A DNA stretch of 64,000 bases, from positions 248,001-312,000 of the forward strand of contig JAJEKV010000170.1 in assembly GCA_021234155.1 (NCBI GenBank). Direction: 5' to 3'. Positions 11,249 through 23,249 of this stretch are shown here, piece by piece. The notes beneath the pieces were generated by a model. That model searched no databases and was not told the DNA's origin. It saw nothing but the letters and a program-made list of their open reading frames with translations. Origin of the DNA: Isoetes taiwanensis. Its lineage: Eukaryota; Streptophyta; Lycopodiopsida; Isoetales; Isoetaceae. Numbering within the stretch: position 1 is the stretch's first letter; every line of letters begins with the position of its first letter. Both the position numbers and the translations under genes were made by a program.

Positions 11249-11499
11249 GTCACCTCGTACTTTAAATCACTGCATATCTTTCTTATGTACATAATTGTTA
11301 TTGTAACCTCGATTCATTTGAATGAAAATTCATATTCAATTCATCTTCAAGTGTTCAGAAGAATTCAAATCTTCAAAAGAAATCAAGACAAACTCATTTT
11401 CACAATTTGAAGCACAAAACTTGGATGAGTTTGAAAAACTTCTGAGAATGGTTTTACATTTCATCATCATCGAGAAAAGAACTTGAGTAAATTACGTAA

Positions 11500-13554
11500 A
11501 ATGTTCTCCTCATCTAAAGGATCCAGCCTATATCTGATCTGTTTTTGGCGTTTAGTTGGTGGCATGTGAAGTCTGATTACCTGGATCGTGTTGTGAATAC
11601 TATGCCTAAAGCGTCTTTCTTTGCAAAGGTCATAGGCGGCCCGGTTGATCTTGCGCCCTTCTTGTAGTACATACCTTCTATGACACTATCACCGGCGTGA
11701 GGTACCATATTCCATTGAGTTGGAAGTCTTTCTCCACTATCCATTTTGGTTTTGTGCACATGAGAATCCAAAATTGAACCCTCATCATTCCCTTCGAACA
11801 ATGACGGCAAAATTATCACCAACTCTAAGTGCCTGCTAACATCGTGGGATTGGAGAACAAGGACTAGCTTTGGATTTCACGGTCCTCAATGTCGGCATGC
11901 ACATTGGAGGATGGTACAATAACTTAAAGTTTTCAATCATCAACATAGTGCTTGTTCACACAATCGTCCCACATGCCATCCAAGCAATAGGCTGCGAGAA
12001 GCATGAAAGTTCCTAGATATTGCAAGCGCAATGGAGGTTCAGGATTGAATGCATGTACACAATGGATCTGCCTAGTGTCCAAAATCCTTTCTGCACCCCA
12101 TGCTTTATTTCTATCTATATCCTCCACCTTGACTTCCCAAAAGAACCTTTTTATATTCTTTCTCTTACTGGTTTCAGATGTGTTCATCCCAAGGGGGGTT
12201 CACAGTTTTGGGCGTATAACCCATCTGCATGCACGGGAAGGGGGTTTTTTGGACCCATTTTCGTACATATACGATCGGCGGGGGGTCCTTTTTCGGGTAT
12301 TTTTTGCACTATCCTAGGTAATTTTTATTCGAACGGGGTCAAAATTTGCTTTTAAAGATCAGTATACAGGGGGTTTTTTGCCACCCCATGCATGCAGATG
12401 GCATATCCCCCTTATACATGAGTGAATCCCCCTTGGTTCATCCACTCGGATGTTCCACAAGTAAACATCTCTTTGGCAACTTCTAACACTTCATGAGCAT
12501 TACCCAATTTTATGCTGCTGTATTTTAATTGCAGTTATCTTAACCATCTCTTCAACTCAGCAGCTTTGCCATCGTGTTTACCTTTCCTGTGGTTAGAATC
12601 AAACAAATTCCACATCATATAGACATCAGTGTACCTAGCCACAAAGTAAAATAGTCTAGAAGCCTTGAATTGAGATGCTGCACCATCTGAAAACACATAA
12701 TGTCTCTTTGGCACCCTTCCTTTCTGCTCCAGATATTTATGGTGCTTCATGAAGCAGTGTTGCACGAACAAAGTATCGTGTTCCTTATCATCTGATACAT
12801 AGTAATGTGTTTCCTTGATAATATCATCTGCCACTGAGTCGTACTGATATGTTATTTGAACCAAAATGGTAATTTGGTTATTGACCCAGCGCATTGACTG
12901 CACCTCCTCTTGTTCCTTGAATGTATAGTTCTCTGCAAAATCCACTACCGAAAGACATGCATCTGCTGGGAGATTCTCCAGAAGCTCCTTAAATTGTTTT
13001 GCCTGCCATTGGTACCTGAAATTATGCAGTGGAAAGATTTTTAGACGCTCTTTTAGTTTATCCAGAAGCTCCTTGGGTTTTGTCTCATTGTACTGATGAG
13101 TCAGTCTCCTACCAGAACTCGAGACGTTGTTTTTTTCATAGTCAATGTACTCTCATTTCACTTTCCTGTTACTGCCACTTTCTTCCATGGGACAAGTCTG
13201 AAACTTCTTGATTCCACACAGTCCTCCAAGGATGCACGCCTTCTTGTGAAACTCATCTAATTCACTCTTTAGACACAATATAGATCTCCACAAGCTTCCT
13301 GTATTTGCAATTTTATGCAAGTTTCTGTGATCTACAAACATCGCAGGTGCAAGTGCAATTCTTCGGATGTTTGGTTCTCATCCCATTGAGTCCATCCACT
13401 AGCATTTGCATCCTCACGTGCTGAATGCAACAGCAACTATTGAAGTCCTTCAATTTCACAACAAACCAGGGTTTTAGCTTCTCAAAAAGCTCGAAGACGA
13501 ATCTTAATTTATGGATGTTGGTCCAGAAACCTCTTGAACAATAACATCTGCATG
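11500..13554 (-). pseudogene. DDE-like transposase-related gene, C-terminal two thirds
   Basis: Coding sequence begins after an acceptor (TTCATGCAG) near 13554. It gives FEKLKPWFVVKLKDFNSCCC, a Cys-rich stretch (CTCTCDVC, CGIKKFQTCP), then DFAENYTFKEQEEVQSMRW, YVSDDKEHDTLFVQHCF, YVFSDGAASQFKASRLF and HRKGKHDG. Conserved acidic residues in the last motifs suggest an RNase H-fold core, but the catalytic set is inference. From memory this matches an uncharacterised family spread through plants and animals. It is broken by a frameshift near 13330, a TAA at about 12535 in continuous frame, and a MITE at 12188-12436. The frame resumes beyond both and reaches LELVIILPSLF near 11800. Confidence 0.65.
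12188..12436. mobile_element. MITE with CCCAAGGGGG ends and TTCAT duplication
   Basis: A 249-bp insertion is flanked by TTCAT (12183-12187 and 12437-12441). Its ends are inverted repeats: CCCAAGGGGGGTTCAC on the left, GTGAATCCCCCTTGG on the right. More inward similarity includes CATCTGCATGCA. It contains G-runs and C-runs and no gene. It sits inside a coding stretch of the minus-strand DDE-like gene, and the reading frame joins up when it is ignored. Confidence 0.8.
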
Positions 13555-13609
13555 AAATGAACACTAAACTGTTAGGATGTGTATACCACACCAAACCATG
13601 CACCATACC

Positions 13610-14345
13610 ATGCCTCACACTCATCATATTCACCAGAACGAGCACCTTAGTGCTGTGTATATTACCACACACCACACCACACCACACCCCACCACACACC
13701 ACACCATTCACCACACACCATACACCATACACCAAATGTGTGGTGGTAGCAAGGAGTTGTAGGACATTGTGCAGGGTGGTGGAGTGTGGTGGTGGTGGAG
13801 TGGTGGTGGTGGTGGTGAGTGGTGGTGGTGGTGGGTGTGGTGGTGTGGGTGGTGGTGGGGTGGTGGTGGTGGGGGCTGGTGGTGGTGGTGTGTGTGGTGG
13901 TGTGTGGTGGTATGATGTGGTGTGGTGGAGTGTGGTGGTGGGGGGTGTGGTGGTGTGTGGTGTGATGTGGTGGAGTGTGGTGGTGGTGGAGTGTGGTGGG
14001 GGGTGTGGTGGTGGTGGTGTGGTGTGGTGTTGTGGATTGTGGTGTGATGTGGTGTGGTGGAGTGTGGTGTGATGTGGCGTGGTGGAGTGTGGTGGAGGGG
14101 TGTGGTGTGGTACATGGTTGAGTGTGGTGGTGGTGGAGTGTGGTGGCGGGGTGTGGTGTGGGATATGGTGGAGGGGTGTGGTGTGGGATATGGTGGAGTG
14201 TGGTGGTAATGGACAATGCGGTGCATGTGGTGGTAATGTGGTGGTAATAGACAATGTGGTGCATGTGGTGGTAATGTGGTGGTCACAAAGATGTGGTGGT
14301 AGTCTATGGTGGTGGGATAGATGATGGGGTGTGGTGGGGTGAGGG
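13610..14345 (-). repeat. GTG/TGG-rich minisatellite, minus-strand counterpart of 765-1345
   Basis: About 590 bases of TGGTGG, GTGTGGTGG and GGAGTGTGG units are preceded at 13655-13735 by CAC-rich sequence. Read on the minus strand the order is CAC-rich repeat, then CTGCACAATGTCC and CTCCTTGCTACCACCACA, then GTG-rich sequence, as at 765-1345. It lies in an intron immediately upstream of the DDE-like exon that starts near 13554, in the same relation to its gene as the first copy. Long open frames here are repeat artefacts. Confidence 0.85.
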
Positions 14346-15511
14346 GGAAGAATAAATAAAATTGAATCCACACATATCATACATTAACATGCACACACCC
14401 ACATGACACCATAGACATAACGCACCCCACACCACACCACCACGACACCACACCACACATCACATCACATCACTTTTATCCTATTTCGTCTGACATAAAA
14501 AATCTGCCTAGCCTGCTCTCATAAACATTTCTGAAATTCGTACACCCTGATAATAATTACATTCCTCTTCTAATCATTAGAAAAGGAATTGGGTCCTAAA
14601 TCCTGTTCATGCGTCTGATTTTTGGCGTTTCATTCTCAAACGAACAAGTTCATTCAGGCAATGGTAGGGATATTCAGAGATCACTACAGCCTACCCCGGG
14701 TGAGCGAGGAGGGCCTTCGGCATATGTTAAATAGGGCTCGTGACCAATCTCTGAAGGTGGAAATGCCTAAATCCACCTTCTTTGCTGATTTCGAATCCAC
14801 CCTAAAGCCATACAGCAGACTGGATGCTGGGCCTTCAATGGCTATGTTTGGGGTCAGATTGACAGGAAGTGAGCTCAGAGACAAGGTCCATGACCTTATG
14901 TTACATGCTGCTACAGGCAGCCAGTTTATTTGTTATCTGTCACTTGCCCGCTCTGAGTCAGCAACAACGGGAATTACTGGCAGGGTTGCATTCTTACCAC
15001 CAGGGGATGCAGGAAGCACTGGAAAACCTGATCCTGTTGAATGACTGCAGAAAGCTTAGATGCTTTAGTGCAGAAAACAGTAGTTTTGGATGCACTAGAA
15101 GTCGAGCCAGTCATACCAGCATTTCCTGCTGCTTAGGAAATGCATGTAAATTTAGTTCTCGGGTACAGAGCTTTCAATGGAAAGCCAAATTTTGTAAAGC
15201 CAAATTTTATAAGATATGCTCCTTTTTTTAATATATTATACTTTCCAACAGAGCTGTGCTTGAATCTGACAAAAAATTGTCTTTATTCAACAAAAATTTG
15301 TACTTCTTAGGATCAGTTAGTTATCTGTCATTTTCAAATATTTTTAGACTACACAACCAGTAAAGGAATACTCAATTCTGTCATGTTCTAATATTCCAAA
15401 CATTAAATATTGCATTTCAGACTAGAGTCAACTACACACAATTCACATGCTACATACAGTACACCACAATCACTGTACAACACAATAACCACCACATGCA
15501 CCACCACACTA
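14346..15511. other. Unassigned stretch with a weak coding-like segment
   Basis: Simple CAC-rich tracts lie at 14410-14475 and 15470-15510. Between them, 14622-15044 on the plus strand is open for 140 codons. An overlapping frame (from 14950) continues with LSQQQRELLAGLHSYHQG and NLILLND, suggesting one decayed exon with a frameshift near 14940. I recognise no domain. The remainder (15060-15470) is AT-rich with no gene that I can support. Confidence 0.3.
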
Positions 15512-15939
15512 ATGCCACGGTTCTATTGCGACAGCAATAGAACCGACATTCCTTGGATGGGGACGTCCCTTTGTCACTCCTCCTATTTATTCAGCCTCTC
15601 TTCATTGTTCTATCATCGGCGTTCTCTTGAGCTAGATTTCTCCTTCTTCTCTATCCTATCAGTTTCCCTCACCCTCCCTCCCGTGATGGTTATTTGCATT
15701 TGATCGTGTTCGTTATTTCTTTTTCTTTCTATGTCCTTTAAATGTGCATTCTTTATGTCCTCAGCATGGCTTTGTAGCCTCTGAGGCGTACTTATTAGTT
15801 TACTCCGTGTGCGTGTCAATACATGTCAAGTGAAAATTTCCCGCCCGCCTCTCCCTTCTTCAGCTTGTTGTCATATCAAAGGTTTTTCATATAATTTTTT
15901 ATGGGTTCGTGTTCAGTCTATGGTGTGGCTTAGTGGCCT

Positions 15940-16215
15940 TCTATTCTTGTGACACTAGTGGTATTTTATTTATTCATTCATGTTTTCTCTCGGTGTGGCA
16001 TTGTAGCCTCTGAGTCAATATTTATTCATGTTTTCTCTCGGCCATTTGTTGACTCGAGATCATATTTATTCTTTTCTTTTTCGTGGTGGCTGTAGCCTCG
16101 GCGACACTAATCGGTTGTTTTTCCAGCGATGGTCATTCTGCGGGCCGGTTCCCGATTGGTCGTTTGTTGTTTTCTTTTCGGCGTGGCCCTGGAGCCTCCG
16201 AGTCTCCTTGCCTCT
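15940..16215 (+). repeat. Minisatellite of TCTCGGCGTGGC...GTAGCCTCCGAG units, unit 1
   Basis: Degenerate repeats of about 60-70 bases share the core TCTCGGYGTGGC followed by TGTAGCCTCYGAG. The same array at 33895-34125 in unit 3 is clearer, with at least four copies of the core. Confidence 0.65.
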
Positions 16216-16693
16216 GACATCTAACTCATTGGCGTGTTATTTTTTCTTTTCAGCCTTGACTTTGCGGGATTTTTTAAGGTCTTGTGGTTCTTAGAGTCGC
16301 GGGGATCGTGCTTCAACTATTTGCTTGGGTTTTCCTCAAAACCTAAGAAGGCATGATTCTTCTTTCCAATGAGGAGGCTTGATCAATGTGTCGTCTCACC
16401 TTTGCATCGACCAATTGGCGGAGTAAAACCATCTTTTATGTTGTATTCTTCAATTATCATCATGCTCTCGATGATTGTCTAGTTTGAACATTTAAAGTTC
16501 ACATTTTTGAACTTATCTATCCCTAGTGAGGGTTCCATTTGTACTCAATGTTTTACAAAGCTCAATGAGAACACCACTTCACTTCTCTAATTGCAGATTT
16601 CACTCTGACTGTGGCCCCTTGGGCTCAGGATTCGCCCCATGCCAGTTCATTCATCCGACATCATCCAAGAAGCCTCATCTAGATCTTTGCCAT

Positions 16694-17247
16694 TGTTAGC
16701 CCATTGCAGGCGGACACCACGTGTCTATACTTTGCATGAGGGCGAGGCCCCACAGCCCGCGGTGTCCAAGAAGAGGGATCCACAAAAAGCCACGGCCGGG
16801 TCAAAGCCACTACTTGTCTGTAGCGGCCGCGGGCGGCTCAATTCTGTTCGAGTGCCCAAGTAGTGGAGCAGCGTTGTCATGATGAGGATCAGATTCAGGC
16901 CCGTAGGCCACTCAGGTGTTCCTATATATTGTAGCATTTTGCTCCTTCAAAAAGAGGGTTGAGTGTTCTTTTGTGTCACTCTGGAGGCGGACATCTTTGG
17001 TGCTTTGTTGTCGCGCTCTTTTGAGCCTTCATTGTACACTTGTTTTGATCAATGGATTGCCGTGTTCTCCACAAGTGTCTTGTGTGTTTCATTGTGTATT
17101 GCCATTCTTTGTTTTATCGAGTTTTCTTGTTCTTTCCTCTGTTAGCAAAAATCGGCGTGACAAGAGTGTCTCGGGATTTGCCTGCTTGGGACTTCCGCGG
17201 ATCTCCGCGGAGATCGTCCCTCGGCGATCGAGCCCGGACCCCAAACA
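16694..17247 (+). repeat. Gypsy 5' LTR
   Basis: Starts TGTTAGCCC directly after the target duplication GCCAT and ends CCAAACA before the primer-binding site. It matches 27047-27655 with several small indels, including a deletion around the AAAGCTCCTCC segment that is present only in the 3' copy. Confidence 0.9.
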
Positions 17248-17289
17248 ACTGGCGCTGTTGCGGGCTCCTTACGAAGGCGTATTGATACC

Positions 17290-19350
17290 ATGTTCAATCC
17301 CTTCTTTACTCGGCGATATTCAACACCGGATGGAGTCAAGGCCCGTCGCCATGAGCTGCTTGCGGCCTCGGCGAATATGTCCACATACACTCACGGTTCG
17401 ATTGTCTCTTTCTCGGTTAATGCGAGGCGCCAATCATTCCACCTACACCCGCGACAACTTTCGGACCAGGCCTCCCCGGTGGAAGGTAAGCCATTATTCC
17501 GTTCACTGTTAAGCCACATCATGCGGCTGCAACAACCGCGACCCTTTGAATTTACTCAGGAATCCCCAACTCAAGATCGGCGGAACCACGCCAATTTTTC
17601 TACGGAACATCGCAAAATGTTTTTCTCTATTGGTAATCTTTCTTTAGGAACCCGATTTACCACCGCTTCCACCTTTGTCAATTCCCCTACCGTACGTTTC
17701 CTTAAGCTTTTGATTTCCCCCCCACCCATTTGTTCATGCTGTCACAACCTTTGTTCCCACTACAAGCGCTTGATTACCTCTTTTTACTAATCTCACACAA
17801 CCTATGCGGTTTCGGTACCTATCGACAACCAACACCCCTTGTCTTTTCTTTTCCACAAATGCAAACACCCATTCATGCGTAGAGCTCCTACACATGCTTT
17901 AAAACTCCCATATCCACTCTTTGGAAATGATAAAGGTAAACACATAGACCCGAGTGCTCGGGGCTCACATGGATGAATTTGAGTCACTTGCGGATCTCAA
18001 TGGTCACTCAGATCAAAACTAAAATTCCACATCTTTTCGGCGACCCTGCGTGGAGCACCCACGAATGGTGATGGCAAACAAAAGCCCTTTGGAAACAAGA
18101 TTGGATACACATGAAGACCTCTTTTCTTTCCCATTCACGGCACCCTTGCGGATGATCAACAAGCTGGCTGAGCGACCTCAACACACTCAAAGCGAGAACC
18201 AGGAGAATGCAGAGACTTTCTTGAGGCCAGGCCATTTGCGGATCTTAGTCAACAAGTTGAAGGAATTTCCAACCCAAAGCCAAATTCTAGTGTGGTTTCT
18301 TCAAGGCTTACCCTCTCACATCCGATTTATGGTGAGTATTTGCGCCCCAAGACATTACAAAGAAGCCATTGAATTAGTCAATCACTTTCTGTTCATGTTT
18401 CCCTCAGCGGTGATCAAACCCGCGATACTCCCATTTCCCTCGGCTACACCCCGGCGCACCTCATTTGCCTCCGCGGCGGTTCCCCAGAAATAACATTTGG
18501 TGTACTATTTGCGATTTTTCGGGACATCGGCGAATGAGTGTAACTTCTGTGGATAGCATGATCCATTGCAAGCGGCTGCAACATGCGAGAACCACACCAG
18601 CGAAGAATGTACAAATCCACGACCAAATCCGTATCGACAGCGTCTTGTTCACCAAGTGCGAGAAGGTACCCACGCCAAACTCAACCACGAACCGCGAGGC
18701 GACCCGACAACAACAACAACCCGGCAACAGCGGCAACCACAGCGTGGACCTCCTCGTTCCACTTTTGATCCAAGCAAGTCCCAATGTTTCAAGCTGTGAC
18801 CAATGGGGTCATCGGTCTGCGATTGTCCTCAACTTCCTCAAGTTCAAATACAAATTCGGCACCAATCAAACCCACGGCGGTCGTCTTACACCTTTTCAAG
18901 TATGGGAAGCCAAGGGAAGGCAAGGCCCGCCCGATTCTCAAGCGGCCACCACGGCCACCACAACAACAACCCGCCAGCGGCAAACAACTCAAAAACAATT
19001 GGATGATCAACTCCAAGAAGAAATTTACCATGCAATCAACACCAGCCTTGAATCCTCCAAGCTGGATTGAGGTTCTCCCTCATTCCCCACGCCATAAGCA
19101 CCCGGTGCACCAAGTTTTTGCGGCCCGATTACGTACCGGTGAGCCATCAACCAAATCTGTTCATTTTGCACCCAATGCGGATCAACTACTTCCTCATGTT
19201 CAACCTAAACCGCGCAAAAGTCTGCTTCAACTCATCGAGCGTGCGGAAGGTAAGGCACTCAAGTCTGTCAATGCTACCACCACGATCGGGAGCCCGACCA
19301 CGAATGCCCCGACATCGCAACACCACCACTCAACATTTCTTTGCTGAAGT
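17290..19350 (+). pseudogene. Gypsy gag (fragmented)
   Basis: The coding signal moves among frames: 17290-17790, 18050-18493, 18465-19070, 18784-19347. Recognisable parts are LVWFLQGLPSHIRFMVSIC near 18290 (gag core) and a zinc-knuckle remnant (WCTICDFSGHRR near 18500), followed by a Q/T-rich spacer. The product would be the capsid-nucleocapsid precursor. No single frame is long enough to be functional. Confidence 0.7.
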
Positions 19351-19499
19351 CGACCTCCTCAACAAGGTAGCGACATCTATTGCTGAGCAACAACAACCCG
19401 CGGATCCACCACAACTACACGCAATCCCTCACGAACTTCAACAAGAACTTGCTAAAATCAAAATTCCTCTCGACCTTACGACTATCCTACAACTATGTC

Positions 19500-22400
19500 G
19501 GCACTTCTGAGCACATTTTACAAAACACGTATTACATTGTTAATGCGATCGCCACATCAACACCCACGGTGCATGCACCGCGTGGGCCAAAAAAACTGTT
19601 CACCATGTTGGTCGATGGTGGCGGCTTGATCAATCTTATTACGGATAATCTCCGGGCGACAATTGGGGCATAGGGGGCTCCATCGCCCCTTATGACATCA
19701 AGCTTGCGAATGGCCATATCAGCGACCACAAGGAGTTACACAACCAATACCGGTCAATATTGGAGATCTACAATTTACCATGGAATTCGGTGTTTGGAAG
19801 CGGGGAGAAGATCAGGAGATTATGAAATGTTAGTAGGGCGACCCTTTTTTGAGACAAGCTAAAAGCATTCACTCTTTGGGCCCCGAGATCAACTTGTTAT
19901 CACGGATGGCAAGCTCAACGCCCACGATGGATCGACCACGGGCGGATCATTTACGTAGATCATCCGCTGAATCGGGCGGTGACTCACGAACAAGTTTGCA
20001 ACACCTATCGGTTACAAGCCAAGGGTTTGCCACTCCACGGCTTACCGAATACAATCAACCATGGGAAGACATGGATATTGATAAAGGCATATTTGGTTGA
20101 CCCCTATTTGACACCTTGTAACAATGTCACATTGGTTCCACATGAGGAGGCGGTACCCCGGCTCCTCCTCTGTTCAAGAAGACACCACACCAACTCCTAG
20201 TGGCGCGCCACTATTTTTCAAAATTGGTCAACATGAACATCTGTCCTACTCGTGAGCCAGCCCACCTTTGTTGGGGATGATCAAGTCATTCCACACATTC
20301 AAACTCTGCGGTAGACATAATTGATATTGGAACAAATCAACCAATCCGATTGGCACGCGACCTCACGCCCGACATTGGGGAGCAAGCCATTTGTGCTATT
20401 CAAGCGTTTCAAGCACATCTTTGCTTGGAGCTACAAAGACCTCAGGGTATCAAGAAAGAATTGGGACAACTCTCGATTCCCACCAAGCGGATGCTAGACC
20501 CATCTAGCAGCGGCGATGCAGAAGCTTAACCCAAACTACCGTGAAAAGGTTAAAGCCGAAATTGACAAGCTTTTGAATTATTTGGACTTATCTACGAGGT
20601 CAAACATTGAGAATGGGTAAGTCCTATTGTTATTGCCCTCAAACATAATGGAAAAATTGGCGTTTGTGTGGATTATAGAAAACTCAATCAAAGCCGCGGA
20701 CGGGATCATTTCCCTCTCCCTTCCGCGGATCAAGTGTTGGAAGATGTAGCGAGGCCACGAGATGTACTCCTTCATGGGCGGCTTCTCAGGTTATAATCAA
20801 ATATCCATTAGAAGAAGATCAACTAAAGACTACCTTCACTACTCCATGGGGTACCTTTGCTTACAAAGTCGTTCCTTTTGGATTGTCAAACTCACCATCC
20901 ACATTTCAGCGCATTATGCTTCTTTGTTTTCAAGAGTACATGCAAGTTCATCCCTTTCGCAAGTCTTTTCGGGATGACTTCTCCACTTACACCCGTTATG
21001 GACCATTTGGTAAAACTTGAACTAGTTTTTCAGCGGTATTTGTGATGAATGCGGAATTAGCCTCAATCAGGAAAAGTGCACATACATTGTCACCTCGGGT
21101 GTACTTCTAGGACATGTAGGTGAGTCGACCGCGGCATTACAACGGACCCGACCAAAATCAGGTTTGTGTCATCGAGCATATCCACTGCGAATATCAAGGA
21201 CACCGCGTTCCTTTCTTGGCAAAGTCAACTTCTATGCCACCTTTATTCGAATTGGCACCACTTTGCCGATCAATTCACAAAGCCCATTTGGAAATCCATA
21301 CACATGGACTTGGACATCGATGCAAATCAAGCTTTTAAAGAACTCAAAGTCAAGCTCACGAAGCCCGTGCTAGTACCACCTCAATGGGACAAACCATTTC
21401 ATGTCCATGTTGATGTTTGGGGCTTTGCGATTGGGCTGTTCTAGCTCAGAGTATGCACCAAATCGGGACAAGCCCATCGGATCGCCCGGTGAGAAAACTC
21501 AATCTGCTGGCGCAACTATTCGACCCGCGGAAAGGGAAGCCCTTGGCCTTATCTTTTGTGTACAGCGCTTTCGACACTATCTTCTTGGTAGTCAAATTGG
21601 CTTTTATGTGGATCATCAAGCTCTTCTATATTTAATCAATAAGCCAAACCCCACGGGCGAATTGCTTTCGATGGATATTGATATTGCAAGAGTTTGCCCC
21701 TTTTGACATTATTCTGGCGGGGCCGGCGCTCACCACGGTCCCAGACTATCTTTCCGCATACACCGCGGATGATCCCTCGGAAGGAGTTCACGATGCCCGC
21801 CAGGATGCTCAAGCTTGTTCACGGTCGCGCCCGCCTCATTGGTACCCGCGACTATCAGCGCTTTTCCTCCTCGGGCGCACTCGTCAAGTGACTACGCTCT
21901 CTCGAGAAAGACAACTTCGCATAAACAACAATTCGCCCGCGAAATGCGAGATTATCACGATGGTTCTTTGGCCATCTCTATAAATGTGGCAAAGACAATG
22001 TGCTCGACGATGTGTTCTTCCTCACGAAGTCCACGATCTAGTCAAACAAGCCCACGAAGGACTTGGCGGTGGTCATTTCGGTGAGGGAACACCACGCAAA
22101 GGAAACTCCTCCTTCTTTGGGTATTGCGGCCACGCTTTTCAAAGATGCTCACAAAAACACGCGCCGCGTGTGATGTTTGTCGAGGCTTAGTAGACCCCCG
22201 GCCCGTGGCGGCTCTGCGCTCCGCCAATATATACGCCTCTCCCCTTTGCCAAATGGGGTATGGATTTTGTTGGTCCCATGGACCCCACGCAATCAACACT
22301 AGGGCGCGCTACATTCTAGTCTTCACGGACTATGCAACCAAATGGGCTGGCGTGTGCTCTGCGACAACCGCGGCTGCTGAATGCGGACTAAGGTTCTCTA

Positions 22401-23166
22401 CAAGAACATCATCGCGATTTGGATGTCCCTTAGAATTAGTTAGTGATCGTGGAGTTCATTTCATCAATCACACTATTCTTTGAACTCACTAACTATCGCA
22501 CATTCATCACGGAAAAAGCGCGCCTTACTATCCCGTGGTAATGGCTTGGCTGAAAGCACAAACAAGGTGCTTATCCACATTACGAAGAAGATTTGTGATC
22601 CTACAAGAAAAGATTGGCAAGATAAGTTACCCTCTGGTTTTATGGGCTTACAATACAACATACAAAGTAGCAAGCTGGTCAAACACCTTTTCGACTTGTG
22701 TATGGCCAAGAGGCTCTTATGCCTTTTGAGTTCATTTTACCCTCACTCAAATTTCGGTTAACAGCAGAACATAATCCATCGGCGGCTTTGCAAAGCGAGT
22801 TTATCAAGCTGGAACAAGCTGGATGAACTTGAAGAGATGCTTTTCTTAGACTTCAACAAGGCAAACAACTACAAAAACAATGGCATGACAAACACATCAA
22901 AAACAAAACTTTTCAAATTGGCGACTTAGTTCTTCTTCACATTTCGAGATATCAACAACATCTGGCAAACTCAAGCTCGGATGTTTGGGACCATACAAAA
23001 TTTCGAGATACCACATCACGGAGTTTTACAATTACAAGAATTGAATGGCACTCCATTTCCTACATTAGTCAATGGATTTCGACTCAAGAAATTTCAAACC
23101 CTAGCTGCGGCATCCTTAGCTCAAGAACAAAATTTACAACAAGATACCACTTGTACAAATTTATGA
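19500..23166 (+). pseudogene. Gypsy pol: protease, RT, RNase H, integrase (many frameshifts)
   Basis: Protease is suggested by FTMLVDGGGLINLIT near 19600. RT has HIFAWSYKDL near 20415, KLNPNYREKVKAEIDKLLN near 20520, VCVDYRKLN near 20660, MGGFSGYNQISI near 20770 and the catalytic RDDFS near 20972. RNase H has REALGLIFCVQRFRHYLLG and FYVDHQALLYLINKPN near 21530-21650. Integrase has ARYILVFTDYATKWA near 22305 and LVSDRGVHFINH near 22440. Frames change repeatedly. The HIFAWSYKDL and DDF forms resemble gypsy elements of the Tat/Athila or early-plant type. Confidence 0.88.
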
Positions 23167-23249
23167 GAAACACTTTTCTATTATGTACAAAATTGCGAAG
23201 GCTACAATTATTTGTGGGATTTTTTCACGAACAGTCCTAAACTAAACAA

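Noticed and set aside
13313-14380. A 355-codon minus-strand frame starting in the GTG repeat
   Set aside because: Only its last third (after about 13554) is real exon sequence of the DDE-like gene; the start is repeat read-through across an intron.
1-14600. One giant transposon with the CAC/GTG repeats as terminal inverted repeats
   Set aside because: The repeats lie inside introns with coding exons outside the left copy, and no target duplication or matching outer ends were found.
14622-15231. Possible DOG1/TGA bZIP factor fragment
   Set aside because: Only a loose resemblance around SQQQRELLAGLHSYHQG; the rest does not fit, so no function is assigned.
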